From the NCBI RefSeq assembly GCF_004362745.1, contig NZ_SNXY01000010.1, positions 498,501-562,500 on the forward strand: DNA of 64,000 bases, in the 5' to 3' direction. Below the pieces are notes generated by a model. The model did no database searches. It was not told where the DNA came from and worked only from the letters and a program-made list of their open reading frames with translations. The position numbers and the translations under genes are program-made. Source of the stretch: Oharaeibacter diazotrophicus. Lineage in GTDB: Bacteria > Pseudomonadota > Alphaproteobacteria > Rhizobiales > Pleomorphomonadaceae. This document shows, piece after piece, positions 52,758-62,044 of the stretch. How positions within the stretch are numbered: position 1 is the stretch's first letter; every line of letters begins with the position of its first letter.

Positions 52758-54955
52758 TCGAGGACCAAGGGCGCCTCCGGCGTTTCGGTGCCGCAGGCCG
52801 TGCCCTGGACGCGGGCGACGCCGAGCGAGCGTAGCACCAGCAGATCGGCCGGCCGGTCGACGCCCTCCACGGCCACCGCGAAGCCGAGGCTGCGGGCGAG
52901 CGCGACCACCGAGCCGACGATGTGGCGGGCCTCGGCGGAGCCGGAGATGCCGCGCACCAGCGTCGGGGCGATCTTGATCTGGTCGAGCGGCAGGGCGCGC
53001 AGCCGGCTGAGGTTGGCGTAGCCGGCGCCGAAGCCGTCGAGCGACAGCCGCACGCCGGCGGCGCGCAGCCGCGCGAGCTGGCGCAGCGCCTCGCGGGAAT
53101 GGGCGAGTTGCAGGCCGTCGGACAGCTCGATCTCGAGGCGGCCGGCCGGCAGGTCGCCGCCGTCGATCACCATCAGCACGCGGTCGGCGAAGGAGGGGTC
53201 GGACACCTCCGACGGCGGCACGTTGACCGTGACGACGCGGTCGGGCCAGCGCGCGGCGTCGGCGCAGACCTTGCGCAGCAGCACGGTGCCGAGCTCGGCG
53301 GTCAGCCCGACCTCCTCGGCGGCGCGCGCCATCGCCCGGGTCGAGACCGGGCGGCCGGCGTCGTCGCGCCAGTTCAGCCGGGCCTCCATGCCGACGGGCG
53401 TCGTGCCGTCGGCGACGGCGTAGACCGGCTGCCACGCGATCTCGAAGCGCGAGGTGTCGGCGAGGGCGGCGCGCAGGCGGTCCTCGATCGAGCGCTTCTC
53501 GCGGACGCGGTGGTCGAATTCCGGCGCGAAGACGCGGAAGCGGTTCCGGCCGTCGCTCTTGGCGCGGTAGAGCGCGATGTCGGCCTTGCGCAGCCAGTCG
53601 GTGCGGTCGGCCGCGTCGCGCGGGGCGAGGGCGATGCCGATCGAGCAGCCGACCCGACCCTCGATGCCGTCGAGGTCGAACGGCCGGCGGGCGAGCGACA
53701 GGATGCGCTGCGCCGTGGTCTCGGCCTCGTCGTCGGCGGCGAGGCGTGGGATCAGGATCGCGAATTCGTCGCCGCCGAGGCGGGCGATGCGGACCTCCTC
53801 GCCGAGGGCGTGGACGAGGCGGTCGGCGAACTGGCGGATCAGTTCGTCGCCGGCAGCGTGGCCGTGGGTGTCGTTGACGCCCTTGAAGCCGTCGAGGTCG
53901 ATCAGCAGCAGGCCGGCGGTGTCGCCGCTCTCGGCGAGGCCGGAGAGCGCGTCGTCGAGCTCGACGGCGAGGAACGCGCGGTTGCCGAGGCCGGTCAGCG
54001 GATCGTGGGTGGCGTGGTGGGTGCCGAGCGCCTCGCCGGCGGCCTGATCGACCGCCATCCGCTTCAGCCAGCGCACCAGGGCGGTGACGAGGCCGGTGAA
54101 CAGCAGCATGAAGATGCCGGCGGCGGGCGCGAGACGGACCAGCAGGTCGCTCGCGGGGGTCTCGCGGTCCCAGACCACCGTGGCGATCGGTGCGCCGTCC
54201 GCACCGGCGACGATCGGCACGCCGTCGACGCCGGCGTCGGGCTGGACCAGCCGGGCGGTGGCGATACCGGTGTCCTTGCGCAGCGACTTCATGTAGGCCT
54301 CGCCGATCGGCACCACGGTGACCAGCGTCGCGTAGGGACCCTTGCGCTCGGAAGCCTTCTCGCGGGCGATCGGCGCGGCGACCACCACCACAGGCGCGCC
54401 CTCGAGGTCGGCGAACTCGGCGAAGAGGGGGAAGGACGGTGGCACCGGCTCGCGCTGGTCGAAGGCGGTGGTCAGCTCGAAGCTGTCCATCAGCGGGTCC
54501 GGACCCGTGAGCTTGCGGCGGACCTCGGCGACCGCGGCCTCGCAGCGCGGGCAGTGGTCGGCGAGCCAGGCGGCGTCCGACGTCTCGCCGCCGGCGGCGA
54601 CCCAGGTCGGCCGTCCGGAGGCGTCGAAGATGGCGGCGGTGACGATCGAGGCGTAGGTCGTGAGATTGGACAGCAGCCGTCCGTCGAGGAAGTCGCGGTC
54701 GCCAGCGGCATAGGCGTCGGCGAGGTCGGTCCAGATCGCGTAGTCGAGCGTCGCCTGCTTCTCGACCTCGAGGATGTCGGCGACGTAGTCGGTGGCGATG
54801 GTACGTTGGCGCTCGGCGAGGTCGCGGTCGCTCCTGGCCGCGACGTACCACACAGTCGCCACCAGGGCGACCTGGGCGAGGATGGCGATCGCCAGCGGGG
54901 CGGCGATCGCGAGGCGGGCGTGGCGGCGCTTGAAGAGAATGGTGTCGTCGGACAT
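52733..54955 (-). CDS. CHASE4-like sensor with active GGDEF and degenerate EAL domain
   Basis: A protein of 740 residues. Membrane helices at about 17-40 and 272-296 flank a periplasmic CHASE4-type sensor (DYVADILEVEKQATLDYAIWTD...). GGDEF (394-398) is intact, and the HDPLTGLGNR and LIDLDGFKGVND elements are present. The EAL domain has lost key residues: EAL is EAR (524-526), ELTE is ELSD (610-613), DDFGTG is DGFGAG (640-645), and EGVET is EGVDR. Lys661 and the Asn of VNVPPS remain. It therefore probably makes c-di-GMP and does not degrade it; the EAL remnant may bind c-di-GMP or a partner. It is monocistronic. Confidence 0.9.
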   Translation of the reverse strand: MSDDTILFKRRHARLAIAAPLAIAILAQVALVATVWYVAARSDRDLAERQRTIATDYVADILEVEKQATLDYAIWTDLADAYAAGDRDFLDGRLLSNLTTYASIVTAAIFDASGRPTWVAAGGETSDAAWLADHCPRCEAAVAEVRRKLTGPDPLMDSFELTTAFDQREPVPPSFPLFAEFADLEGAPVVVVAAPIAREKASERKGPYATLVTVVPIGEAYMKSLRKDTGIATARLVQPDAGVDGVPIVAGADGAPIATVVWDRETPASDLLVRLAPAAGIFMLLFTGLVTALVRWLKRMAVDQAAGEALGTHHATHDPLTGLGNRAFLAVELDDALSGLAESGDTAGLLLIDLDGFKGVNDTHGHAAGDELIRQFADRLVHALGEEVRIARLGGDEFAILIPRLAADDEAETTAQRILSLARRPFDLDGIEGRVGCSIGIALAPRDAADRTDWLRKADIALYRAKSDGRNRFRVFAPEFDHRVREKRSIEDRLRAALADTSRFEIAWQPVYAVADGTTPVGMEARLNWRDDAGRPVSTRAMARAAEEVGLTAELGTVLLRKVCADAARWPDRVVTVNVPPSEVSDPSFADRVLMVIDGGDLPAGRLEIELSDGLQLAHSREALRQLARLRAAGVRLSLDGFGAGYANLSRLRALPLDQIKIAPTLVRGISGSAEARHIVGSVVALARSLGFAVAVEGVDRPADLLVLRSLGVARVQGTACGTETPEAPLVLDQAPASAA

Positions 54956-55140
54956 GGGGGCAGTCTAGTCGCTGCACCCTGAAAATTGCCCGAACGGACG
55001 AGGTCAAGGCGCCGTTAACGGATTCCACCGGGGGTGGCGGGTCGCGCCGGTCGTCGCGGTCTTGACAGTCGCATCCGTTCTTTTACAGTCGAGCAACAAG
55101 CCCGGTCCCGCGGGCGCCCGGAACCTGAGGGGGTCTTCCG

Positions 55141-56334
55141 ATGCACGCCGTCCACGCCGCCGCCGGCCTGTCGCCGGTCGACGAGGCCACCAGCCTGCCG
55201 GCCTGGCTCTACACCGACCCGGAGTTCTTCGAGGTCGAGAAGGAGGAGGTCTTCCGCCCGTCCTGGCAGGTGGTCTGCCACCTCTCCGACGTGCCGGAAC
55301 CCGGCGACTACCACACCTTCGACTTCATCGGCGAGATGATCGTCGTGGTGCGCGGCGAGGACGGCGTGGTGCGCGCCTTCCACAACGTCTGCCGGCACCG
55401 CGCCGCCCGCATCGTCGACGGTCCCGCCGGCAACTGCGGCCACCGCCTGAACTGCCCGTACCACGCCTGGAGCTACGACCTCACGGGTCGTCTCGCCGGC
55501 GTGCCGCAGCGCAAGACCTTCGGCGACCTCGACGTCGACACCCACGGGCTGGTGCCGGTCGAGCTCGAGGTGTTCTTCGGCTTCATCTTCGTGCGTCTGA
55601 AGTCCGGTGGCCCGAGCGTCGCCGAGATGATGCGGACCTACGCGCCGGAGCTCGAGCCCTACCGCTTCGAGGAGTTGAAGGCGCTCGGCCGCGTGACGCT
55701 GCGCCCGCGCCACCTCAACTGGAAGAACATCGGCGACAACTATTCCGACAGCCTGCACATCGCCGTCGCCCATCCGGGCCTGACCCGCCTGTTCGGCCGC
55801 GGCTACGGCATCGAGTCGACCGAGTGGGTCGACAAGATGTGGGGCGCGCTCCGCGACACGCCCTCGTCCAACCCGTCAGAGCGCGCCTATCAGCATTTCC
55901 TGCCCGATGTCGCCCACCTGCCGCCGGAGCGCAAGCGGTTCTGGACCTATTTCAAGATCTGGCCGAACGTCGCCTTCGACATCTATCCCGATCAGGTCGA
56001 CTTCATGCAGTGGATCCCGATTTCGGCCACGGAATCCGTGATCCGCGAGATCGCCTACGTGCTGCCCGACGACCGCCGCGAGATGAAGGTGACCCGCTAC
56101 CTGAACTGGCGCATCAACCGCCAGGTCAACAAGGAGGACACCGACCTGATCTACCGCGTCCAGGCCGGCATGCAGACCTCGGCCTACACCCTCGGCCCGC
56201 TCGGCGAGACCGAGGTGTGCCTGCGCCACTTCTCCCGCAAGATGCGCCGCCTCATCCCCGAAGCCCGCCTCCGCCGCGCCCCCGCGCCGGGCTGGAGCCG
56301 GCATCGCGAGGGGCTGGCGGACGCGGCGGAGTGA
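55141..56334 (+). CDS. Rieske-type aromatic ring-hydroxylating/betaine-type oxygenase, alpha subunit
   Basis: A protein of 397 residues. The Rieske cluster is bound by NVCRHRAARIV and LNCPYHAWSYDLTG. The catalytic domain has the mononuclear iron motif NWKNIGDNYSDSLHIAVAHPGL, giving one Asp and two His ligands. Family members hydroxylate aromatic rings or demethylate quaternary amines such as stachydrine, choline or carnitine. FKIWPNVAFDIYPDQVDFMQWIP suits the latter type but is not decisive. No reductase is encoded nearby. GAGGGGGTCTTCCG precedes ATG 55141. A repeat-filled 483-base gap separates it from the FAD enzyme. Confidence 0.86.
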   Translation: MHAVHAAAGLSPVDEATSLPAWLYTDPEFFEVEKEEVFRPSWQVVCHLSDVPEPGDYHTFDFIGEMIVVVRGEDGVVRAFHNVCRHRAARIVDGPAGNCGHRLNCPYHAWSYDLTGRLAGVPQRKTFGDLDVDTHGLVPVELEVFFGFIFVRLKSGGPSVAEMMRTYAPELEPYRFEELKALGRVTLRPRHLNWKNIGDNYSDSLHIAVAHPGLTRLFGRGYGIESTEWVDKMWGALRDTPSSNPSERAYQHFLPDVAHLPPERKRFWTYFKIWPNVAFDIYPDQVDFMQWIPISATESVIREIAYVLPDDRREMKVTRYLNWRINRQVNKEDTDLIYRVQAGMQTSAYTLGPLGETEVCLRHFSRKMRRLIPEARLRRAPAPGWSRHREGLADAAE

Positions 56335-56817
56335 CGGGGGAGGGGAGTGGGCGGTAGGCGGTAGGCGGTTGGGTTTTCGGCAGTCGGCAGTCGTGCTTCG
56401 GCGGGAGGGGGCCGATCTCTGCGAACATCCGCTCCGCCGCCGGGTGCTTCGTGCGACGGCCTCCTCACCCACGACCTGCCCCCTCCCCCCTCGAGGGGGA
56501 GGGTTGGGGAGAGGGGGCAGACGCGCCGCGGTTTTCGGCGACGGCTCCGCCGCAACTCGGTCCGGGCACAGGCCGCGGCGGTGGCCCCCTCTCCCTGTCC
56601 CTCCCCACCAGGGGGGAGGGGACGCGGTGGGGGCGTCGCGGTCAGGTTCGGAAGCGCTCGAGCGGGGCCCCGGGTCGATGCCGCCGGGCGGTGGAATCGG
56701 ATGCGTCGGACCGTTGCGGTCGCGGCGCGCATGTCATCCGCCGGCCTCGGGCCGGCGCGGTCGGAAACGAGCGGCGGCCCCCGGTGGGCGGCCCCGAAGA
56801 GCGGGAACGGGAAATCC
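56335..56817. repeat. Second copy of the heptamer/palindrome composite repeat
   Basis: This 483-base gap contains about three tandem GGCGGTA heptamers (56350-56370), then TTTTCGGCAGTCGGCAGTCG. CCCTCTCC-type palindromic elements follow at about 56462-56519 (CCCTCCCCCCTCGAGGGGGAGGG) and 56584-56625. The order of parts repeats that after nrtA (42704-43060). No gene was recognised; the last 100 bases lead into the FAD enzyme gene. Confidence 0.75.
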
Positions 56818-58434
56818 ATGTCCGACGTCGTCGTCATCGGCGGGGGCCACAACGGCCTCGTGTGCGCCTTCTACCTCGCCTCCGCGGGCCTGAAGGTCAC
56901 GGTGCTGGAGCGCCGCGGCGTCGTCGGCGGCGCGGCGGTGACGGAGGAGTTCCACCCGGGCTTCCGCAACTCGGTGGCCTCCTACACCGTGTCGCTGCTG
57001 AACCCCAGGGTGATCGCCGACATGGACCTGCCGCGCCACGGCCTGACCGTGCTGGAGCGGCGGATGCTGAACTTCATGCCGCTGCCGGACGGCCGCGCGC
57101 TGGAAGCCGGCCCGGGCCGCACCAAGGCCTCGGTGGCGCAATTCTCTCAGAAGGACGCGGTTGCGCTCGACGCCTACGGCGAGCGGCTCGACGTCGTCGC
57201 CGACCTCCTGCGCGACCTCGTGCTGAAGACCCCGCCCAACGTCGTCGCCGGCGGCTGGATGAGCGCGATCCCGGAACTCCTGAAATCGGCCACGCTCGGG
57301 CGCAAGTTCGCCGACCTCTCGATGGAGATGCGGCGCGAGATCCTCGACGTCTTCACCAAGTCGGCGTCCGACTATCTCGACCGCTGGTTCGAGAGCGACC
57401 CGATCAAGGCGCTGCTCGGCTTCGACGGCGTGGTCGGCAACTTCGCCAGCCCGAACACGCCCGGCACCGCCTACGTGCTGCTCCACCACGTCTTCGGCGA
57501 GGTCAACGGCAAGAAGGGCATCTGGGGCCACGCCGTCGGCGGGATGGGCGCGATCACCCAGGCGATGCGGCGGGCCTGCGAGGAGAAGGGCGTCCGCATC
57601 GTCACCGACGCGGCGGTCGCCCACGTGCTGGTCGAGAAGGGCCGCGCGGTCGGGGCCGTCACCGAGGCCGGCGACGTCCATCGTGCGCGGCTGGTGGTCT
57701 CCAACCTCAATCCGAAGCTGCTCTACACCCGCCTCGTCGACGCCGCCGACCTGCCGAAGGACTTCCTCGACCGCATCCGGGTCTGGAAGAGCGGCTCGGG
57801 CACCTTCCGCATGAACGTCGCGCTGTCCGAACTGCCGAGCTTCACCGCCAAGCCCGGCCGCGAGCCGGCCGACCACCACACCGCCGGCATCATCGTCGCG
57901 CCCTCGCTCGCCTACATGGACCGCGCCTATCTCGACGCCCGCGACCACGGCTGGTCGAGGGAACCGATCGTCGAGATGCTGATCCCTTCGACGCTGGACG
58001 ACAGCCTCGCGCCGAAGGGCATGCACGTCGCCAGCCTGTTCTGCCAGCACGTCCGCCCCGAACTGCCCGCGGGCTTCCCCGGCGGCTCGTCCTGGGACGA
58101 CCACCGCGAGACCGTCGCCGACCTGATGATCGCGACCGTCGACAGATACGCGCCCGGCTTCGCCGCCAGCGTGGTCGGCCGCCAGATCAACTCGCCGCTC
58201 GACCTCGAGCGCACCTTCGGCCTCGTCGGCGGCGACATCTTCCACGGCGCGCTGACGCTGGACCAGTTGTTCTCGGCCCGCCCGATGCTCGGCCACGGCG
58301 ACTACCGCGCGCCGATCCCGGGCCTCTACATGTGCGGCTCCGGAACCCATCCGGGCGGCGGCGTCACCGGCGCGCCCGGCCACAACGCCGCCCGGGAGAT
58401 CCTGCGCGACGTCAAGCGCCGCAAGGTCGCCTGA
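56818..58434 (+). CDS. FAD-dependent oxidoreductase, phytoene-dehydrogenase/amine-oxidase-like
   Basis: A protein of 538 residues. The FAD dinucleotide fold is at the N-terminus (VVVIGGGHNGLVCAFYLASAGLKVTVLERRGVVGGAAVTEEFHPGF). The C-terminus has the second FAD-binding stretch ENPYLYMCGSGTHPGGGVTGAPGHNAAREIL in the form GLYMCGSGTHPGGG. Similar CrtI/PDS-like proteins include carotenoid desaturases and a large uncharacterised subgroup; this one has no carotenoid genes beside it. ATG 56818 lies after GGGAACGGGAAATCC. The co-direction with the Rieske gene suggests a shared pathway, but the substrate is unknown. Confidence 0.85.
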   Translation: MSDVVVIGGGHNGLVCAFYLASAGLKVTVLERRGVVGGAAVTEEFHPGFRNSVASYTVSLLNPRVIADMDLPRHGLTVLERRMLNFMPLPDGRALEAGPGRTKASVAQFSQKDAVALDAYGERLDVVADLLRDLVLKTPPNVVAGGWMSAIPELLKSATLGRKFADLSMEMRREILDVFTKSASDYLDRWFESDPIKALLGFDGVVGNFASPNTPGTAYVLLHHVFGEVNGKKGIWGHAVGGMGAITQAMRRACEEKGVRIVTDAAVAHVLVEKGRAVGAVTEAGDVHRARLVVSNLNPKLLYTRLVDAADLPKDFLDRIRVWKSGSGTFRMNVALSELPSFTAKPGREPADHHTAGIIVAPSLAYMDRAYLDARDHGWSREPIVEMLIPSTLDDSLAPKGMHVASLFCQHVRPELPAGFPGGSSWDDHRETVADLMIATVDRYAPGFAASVVGRQINSPLDLERTFGLVGGDIFHGALTLDQLFSARPMLGHGDYRAPIPGLYMCGSGTHPGGGVTGAPGHNAAREILRDVKRRKVA

Positions 58435-58538
58435 CGCGCCGTCTCGCGACCTGCGGCGAACTCGGGATTTCCTGTTGCACGGTCGCATCGGAATGGTAGC
58501 GTCGCCTAGGTGACAGTGCGTAGGGAGCCGAGCGCTCG

Positions 58539-59597
58539 ATGCAGTCTTCCGTGGAGGTCCTGCGCGGCGACGTGCCGGGAACCGAGTATCGCTTCAAGGT
58601 GCTGCGCTTCGGCCCGGCCGATATCGCCGGGCCGTCGGCCTATCTGCAGGCGGCACTGCACGGCGACGAACTGCCGGGCGTGGCGGCGCTGCACTACCTG
58701 ATCCCGCGGTTGAAGCTCGCCGAGCGCGAGGGCCGGCTCGCCGGCCGCGTCACCGTGGTGCCCTTCGCCAACCCGATCGGCTCGGGGCAGGTGTTCTTCG
58801 GCGAGCATCTCGGCCGCTTCGCCTTCGGCTCGCGCACCAATTTCAACCGCGACTTCCCGCTGCTGCCCTCCGACGACACGTCGGGCCTGCCCGGCGACGA
58901 GGCGCCGCTGCCGGTGGAGAAGCGGCTGAAGGCCCGGCTGGTGAAGCTGGCGCTCGGCCACGACCTCGTGCTCGACCTGCACTGCGACAGCGAGGGCCTG
59001 TCCTATCTCTACATTCCGAAGCCGCTGTGGCCGCACATGGCCGACCTCGCGTCCTGCCTGGGAAGCGAGGCGGTGCTGGTGTGGGACGGCGGCTCCGACG
59101 GCGCCTTCGAGGAGGCGGCGCTCTCGCCGCTCGTGTCGCTGCCGCAGGACTCGCCGGAGTGGGCGCGGCGGGCGGTGACCACGGTCGAGTTCCGCGGTCA
59201 GGTCGACGTCGCTCCCGAGACCGCCGAGGCCGACGCCGACGGGCTCTACCGCTTCCTGGTCGCCCGCGGCACGATCGTCGACGCGGCCGTGGCGCCGCCG
59301 GCGCCCTACGCCGGCCTCGCGGTGCCGCTCGAGAACGTCGAGATGACCTACGCGCCGACCGGCGGCGCCATCCTCTACCACGTCCGCCCCGGCGACCGGG
59401 TGCGGGCCGGCGACCTCCTCTGCGAGATCCTGACCGCGCCGGGCGAACCCGGCGGCGCGCACGAGGTGCGGGCCGCCCAGGACGGCCTGATCCTGACGCG
59501 GCGCTCGCACCGGATGACCACGCCGGGGGACGACCTGTTGAAGCTGCTCGGCACGCGGCGGTCGACGACTGCCAAGCCGGGCGCGCTGGAATCCTGA
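58539..59597 (+). CDS. Succinylglutamate desuccinylase/aspartoacylase-family zinc hydrolase
   Basis: A protein of 352 residues of the M14-like AstE/AspA family. The zinc site shows in ALHGDELPG (His, Glu) and VLDLHCDSEG (His). NFNRDFPLL fits the substrate Arg/Asn region, and a conserved Glu lies in TTVEFRGQ. The C-terminal beta domain has GGAILYHVRPGDRVRAGDLLCEI, similar to a biotinyl/lipoyl-like fold seen in this group. These enzymes release an acyl group from N-acyl amino acids. It lies directly before the amino-acid transporter genes, so a role in using an imported N-acyl amino acid is likely. Confidence 0.85.
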   Translation: MQSSVEVLRGDVPGTEYRFKVLRFGPADIAGPSAYLQAALHGDELPGVAALHYLIPRLKLAEREGRLAGRVTVVPFANPIGSGQVFFGEHLGRFAFGSRTNFNRDFPLLPSDDTSGLPGDEAPLPVEKRLKARLVKLALGHDLVLDLHCDSEGLSYLYIPKPLWPHMADLASCLGSEAVLVWDGGSDGAFEEAALSPLVSLPQDSPEWARRAVTTVEFRGQVDVAPETAEADADGLYRFLVARGTIVDAAVAPPAPYAGLAVPLENVEMTYAPTGGAILYHVRPGDRVRAGDLLCEILTAPGEPGGAHEVRAAQDGLILTRRSHRMTTPGDDLLKLLGTRRSTTAKPGALES

Positions 59598-59659
59598 CCC
59601 GGAAGACCGGGCGGGCGAGGGCCGGGCAACGGCCCCGACAACGAACGAGGGGAACAGTC

Positions 59660-60454
59660 ATGACCAGCACGATCAGGAGCCTCGGCCTCGGCCTGCTCCT
59701 CGCCGCCGGCCTCGCCGGCTCGGCCGCCGCCGAGGACGTGGTACGCATCGGCACCACGCCGGAATCCTATCCGCCCTTCACCACCATCGACGCCAACGGC
59801 AACGTCCAGGGCTTCGAGGCGGACATCAAGGACGCGCTCTGCGAAGAGATGAAGGTGAAGTGCGAGTGGGTTCTCCAGGCCTGGGACGGCATCATCCCGG
59901 CGCTGACCGAGAACAAGTTCGACGCGATCATCGCCTCGATGTCGATCACCGACGAGCGCAAGCAGGTCGTCGACTTCTCCGACAAGTACTACGACACCCC
60001 GGCGATGTTCGTCGGCCGCAAGGACGCGACCTTCGACGTCGGCGCCGACGGCGCGCTCGCGCTCGACAAGCTCGCCGGCAAGGTGATCGGCGTCCAGGTC
60101 TCGACCACGCACGCCTCCTACGCCGACGCCAAGCTGAAGGGCATCGCCGAGATCAAGAGCTACGACACCCAGGAGAACGCCAACCTGGATCTCATCGCCG
60201 GCCGCGTCGATCTCCTGCTCGCCGATTCGATCGCGTTGACCGACAGCCTGCTGAACACGCCCGACGGCGAGGACTTCGAGGTCAAGGGCAAGCCCTTCAA
60301 CGACCCGCTGATGGGCGCCGGCGTCGGCGTCGCGGTCCGCAAGGGAGACCCGCTGAAGGACAAGTTCTCCGCCGCCATCGCCGCCATCCGCGCCAACGGC
60401 AAGTACAAGGCGATCAACGACAAGTACTTCAAGTTCGACGCCTACGGCGGCTGA
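59660..60454 (+). CDS. Polar amino-acid ABC transporter substrate-binding protein
   Basis: A protein of 264 residues. A Sec signal (LGLGLLLAAGLAGSAAA) is followed by the family 3 solute-binding fold: VRIGTTPESYPPFTTIDANGNVQGFEADI, LTENKFDAIIASMSITDERKQVVDFSDKYYDTPAMFV and a C-terminal GVGVAVRKGDPL. This set resembles binders of basic amino acids and opines (ArtJ/HisJ/NocT/OccT). GAGGGGAACAGTC precedes ATG 59660. Two permeases follow in the same direction. Confidence 0.9.
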   Translation: MTSTIRSLGLGLLLAAGLAGSAAAEDVVRIGTTPESYPPFTTIDANGNVQGFEADIKDALCEEMKVKCEWVLQAWDGIIPALTENKFDAIIASMSITDERKQVVDFSDKYYDTPAMFVGRKDATFDVGADGALALDKLAGKVIGVQVSTTHASYADAKLKGIAEIKSYDTQENANLDLIAGRVDLLLADSIALTDSLLNTPDGEDFEVKGKPFNDPLMGAGVGVAVRKGDPLKDKFSAAIAAIRANGKYKAINDKYFKFDAYGG

Positions 60455-60596
60455 ACCGGGACGCGGGCGCCGGGCGGCCGGAGGGCCGCCCGGCGCCGAT
60501 CCCCGTCCCGATCCGCCGCGACGGCCGGAGCGGCCGAAAGGCCCCGTGCTCCGGCGTCCGCGTCGGCCCGTCCCCACCCCGGCACGACGAGGGCCG

Positions 60597-61316
60597 ATGA
60601 AACCGACCGATCCCTTCGTGCTGCTCGGCTTCGGCGAGGGCGGCTGGGGCGCGACCATGCTCGCGGGCACTCTGGTGACCGTCGAGATCGCGGTGCTGTC
60701 CTATCTCGTCGGTTGCCTGATCGGCCTCGTCGCCGCCTGGGCCAAGCTGCGTGGGCCGCGGCCACTCGCGCTCGCGGCCGAGGGCTACACCACGGTGGTG
60801 CAGGGACTGCCCGACATCCTGGTGATCCTGATCGTCTACTACGGCGGCACCTCGGCGATCCGCGACCTCGTCGGCCTGATCGCGCCGGGCACGACGGTGG
60901 AGATCGACGCCTTCGCCGCCGGCGTCGCCTCGCTCGGGCTGATCTGCGGCTCCTACGCCACCGAGATCTTCCGCGCCGCCTTCCTGGCGGTACCGAAGGG
61001 GCAGGTCGAGGCCGCGACGTCGCTCGGCCTCCGGCCGGCGCAACTGTTCCGGCTGGTGGTGGCGCCGCAGGCGCTGCGCCGGGCGCTGCCGCCGCTCGGC
61101 AACATGTGGCTGGTCACGCTGAAGGACGCGGCGCTCGTCAGCGTCGTCGGCCTGCGCGACCTCGTCGGCGTCGCCGCCTCGGGCGCCGCCTACTCGCGCC
61201 AACCCTTCACCTTCTACATGGCGGTGGCGACCGTCTTCTTCGTGCTGTCGACGATCTCGATGCTCGGCCTCGCCGCGCTCGAGCGCCGCTCGGCACGCGC
61301 CGGCGCGCAGGGTTGA
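60597..61316 (+). CDS. Amino-acid ABC transporter permease 1 (ArtQ/HisQ-like)
   Basis: A protein of 239 residues with about five membrane helices. The His/Glu/Gln/Arg/opine family signature is GYTTVVQGLPDILVILIVYYGG. CGSYATEIFRAAFLAVPKGQVEAATSLGL and VAPQALRRALPPLGNMWLVTLKDAAL form the ATPase-docking loop. ATG 60597 gives the standard length; an in-frame start at 60546 would add 17 basic residues. It pairs with the next permease as a heterodimer. Confidence 0.9.
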   Translation: MKPTDPFVLLGFGEGGWGATMLAGTLVTVEIAVLSYLVGCLIGLVAAWAKLRGPRPLALAAEGYTTVVQGLPDILVILIVYYGGTSAIRDLVGLIAPGTTVEIDAFAAGVASLGLICGSYATEIFRAAFLAVPKGQVEAATSLGLRPAQLFRLVVAPQALRRALPPLGNMWLVTLKDAALVSVVGLRDLVGVAASGAAYSRQPFTFYMAVATVFFVLSTISMLGLAALERRSARAGAQG

Positions 61317-61320
61317 GCCG

Positions 61321-62037
61321 ATGGACGCCTTCCTCGTCCGCCTCGCCACCGCGCTGTTCGACGGCTTCTGGGTGACGCTGTTCCTGCTGGTCACCTCCGG
61401 CATCGCCGGCAACCTCGCCGCCATCGGCGTCGCCCTGGCGCGGACCTCGAGGCGGATCTGGCTGAGCGCGCCGGCCACCGGCTTCATCCTGGCGATCCGC
61501 GGCACGCCGCTGATCGTGCAGATGTTCCTGATCTACTACGGCCTCGGCCAGTTCCGGGCGGTGCGCGCCAGCATCCTCTGGCCGATCCTGCGCGACCCCA
61601 CGTGGTGCGCCTTCCTGGCGCTGACCATCTCGACGGCGGCCTATTCCGGCGAGGTGATCCGCGGCGCGATCCAGCAGGTGCCGGCCGGTCAGGTCCAGGC
61701 CGGCGAGGCGCTCGGCCTGTCGCGCTGGCAGATCCGGCGGCTCGTGGTGCTGCCGCTGGCGCTGCGGCAGGTGGTGCCGGTGCTCGCCAACGAGACCGTG
61801 CTGCTCCTGAAGGCGAGCGCGATCGTGTTCACGATCACGGTCAAGGACATCATGGGCGAGGCCAACATCATCCGCGCCCAGACCTTCCGGGTCTACGAGC
61901 CGCTGCTCGCCGCCGCCATCCTCTATCTCGCGCTCACCTTCGCGATCCGGCGGCTGTTCGCGATCGTCGAGAAGCGCTCGCGCCGGCACCTCGACCCGCC
62001 GGCGGCGACGGCGAAGGGCGCGGTACCGGCGGGGTGA
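61321..62037 (+). CDS. Amino-acid ABC transporter permease 2 (ArtM/HisM-like)
   Basis: A protein of 238 residues with about five membrane helices. Family motifs are AIRGTPLIVQMFLIYYGLGQF and TISTAAYSGEVIRGAIQQVPAGQVQAGEALGLS, followed by LPLALRQVVPVLANETVLLLKASAIVF. The gene lies four bases after permease 1. No ATP-binding subunit gene follows; a DDAH gene converges after seven bases. The ATPase must be encoded elsewhere or shared with another uptake system. Confidence 0.9.
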   Translation: MDAFLVRLATALFDGFWVTLFLLVTSGIAGNLAAIGVALARTSRRIWLSAPATGFILAIRGTPLIVQMFLIYYGLGQFRAVRASILWPILRDPTWCAFLALTISTAAYSGEVIRGAIQQVPAGQVQAGEALGLSRWQIRRLVVLPLALRQVVPVLANETVLLLKASAIVFTITVKDIMGEANIIRAQTFRVYEPLLAAAILYLALTFAIRRLFAIVEKRSRRHLDPPAATAKGAVPAG

Positions 62038-62044
62038 CCCGGCT

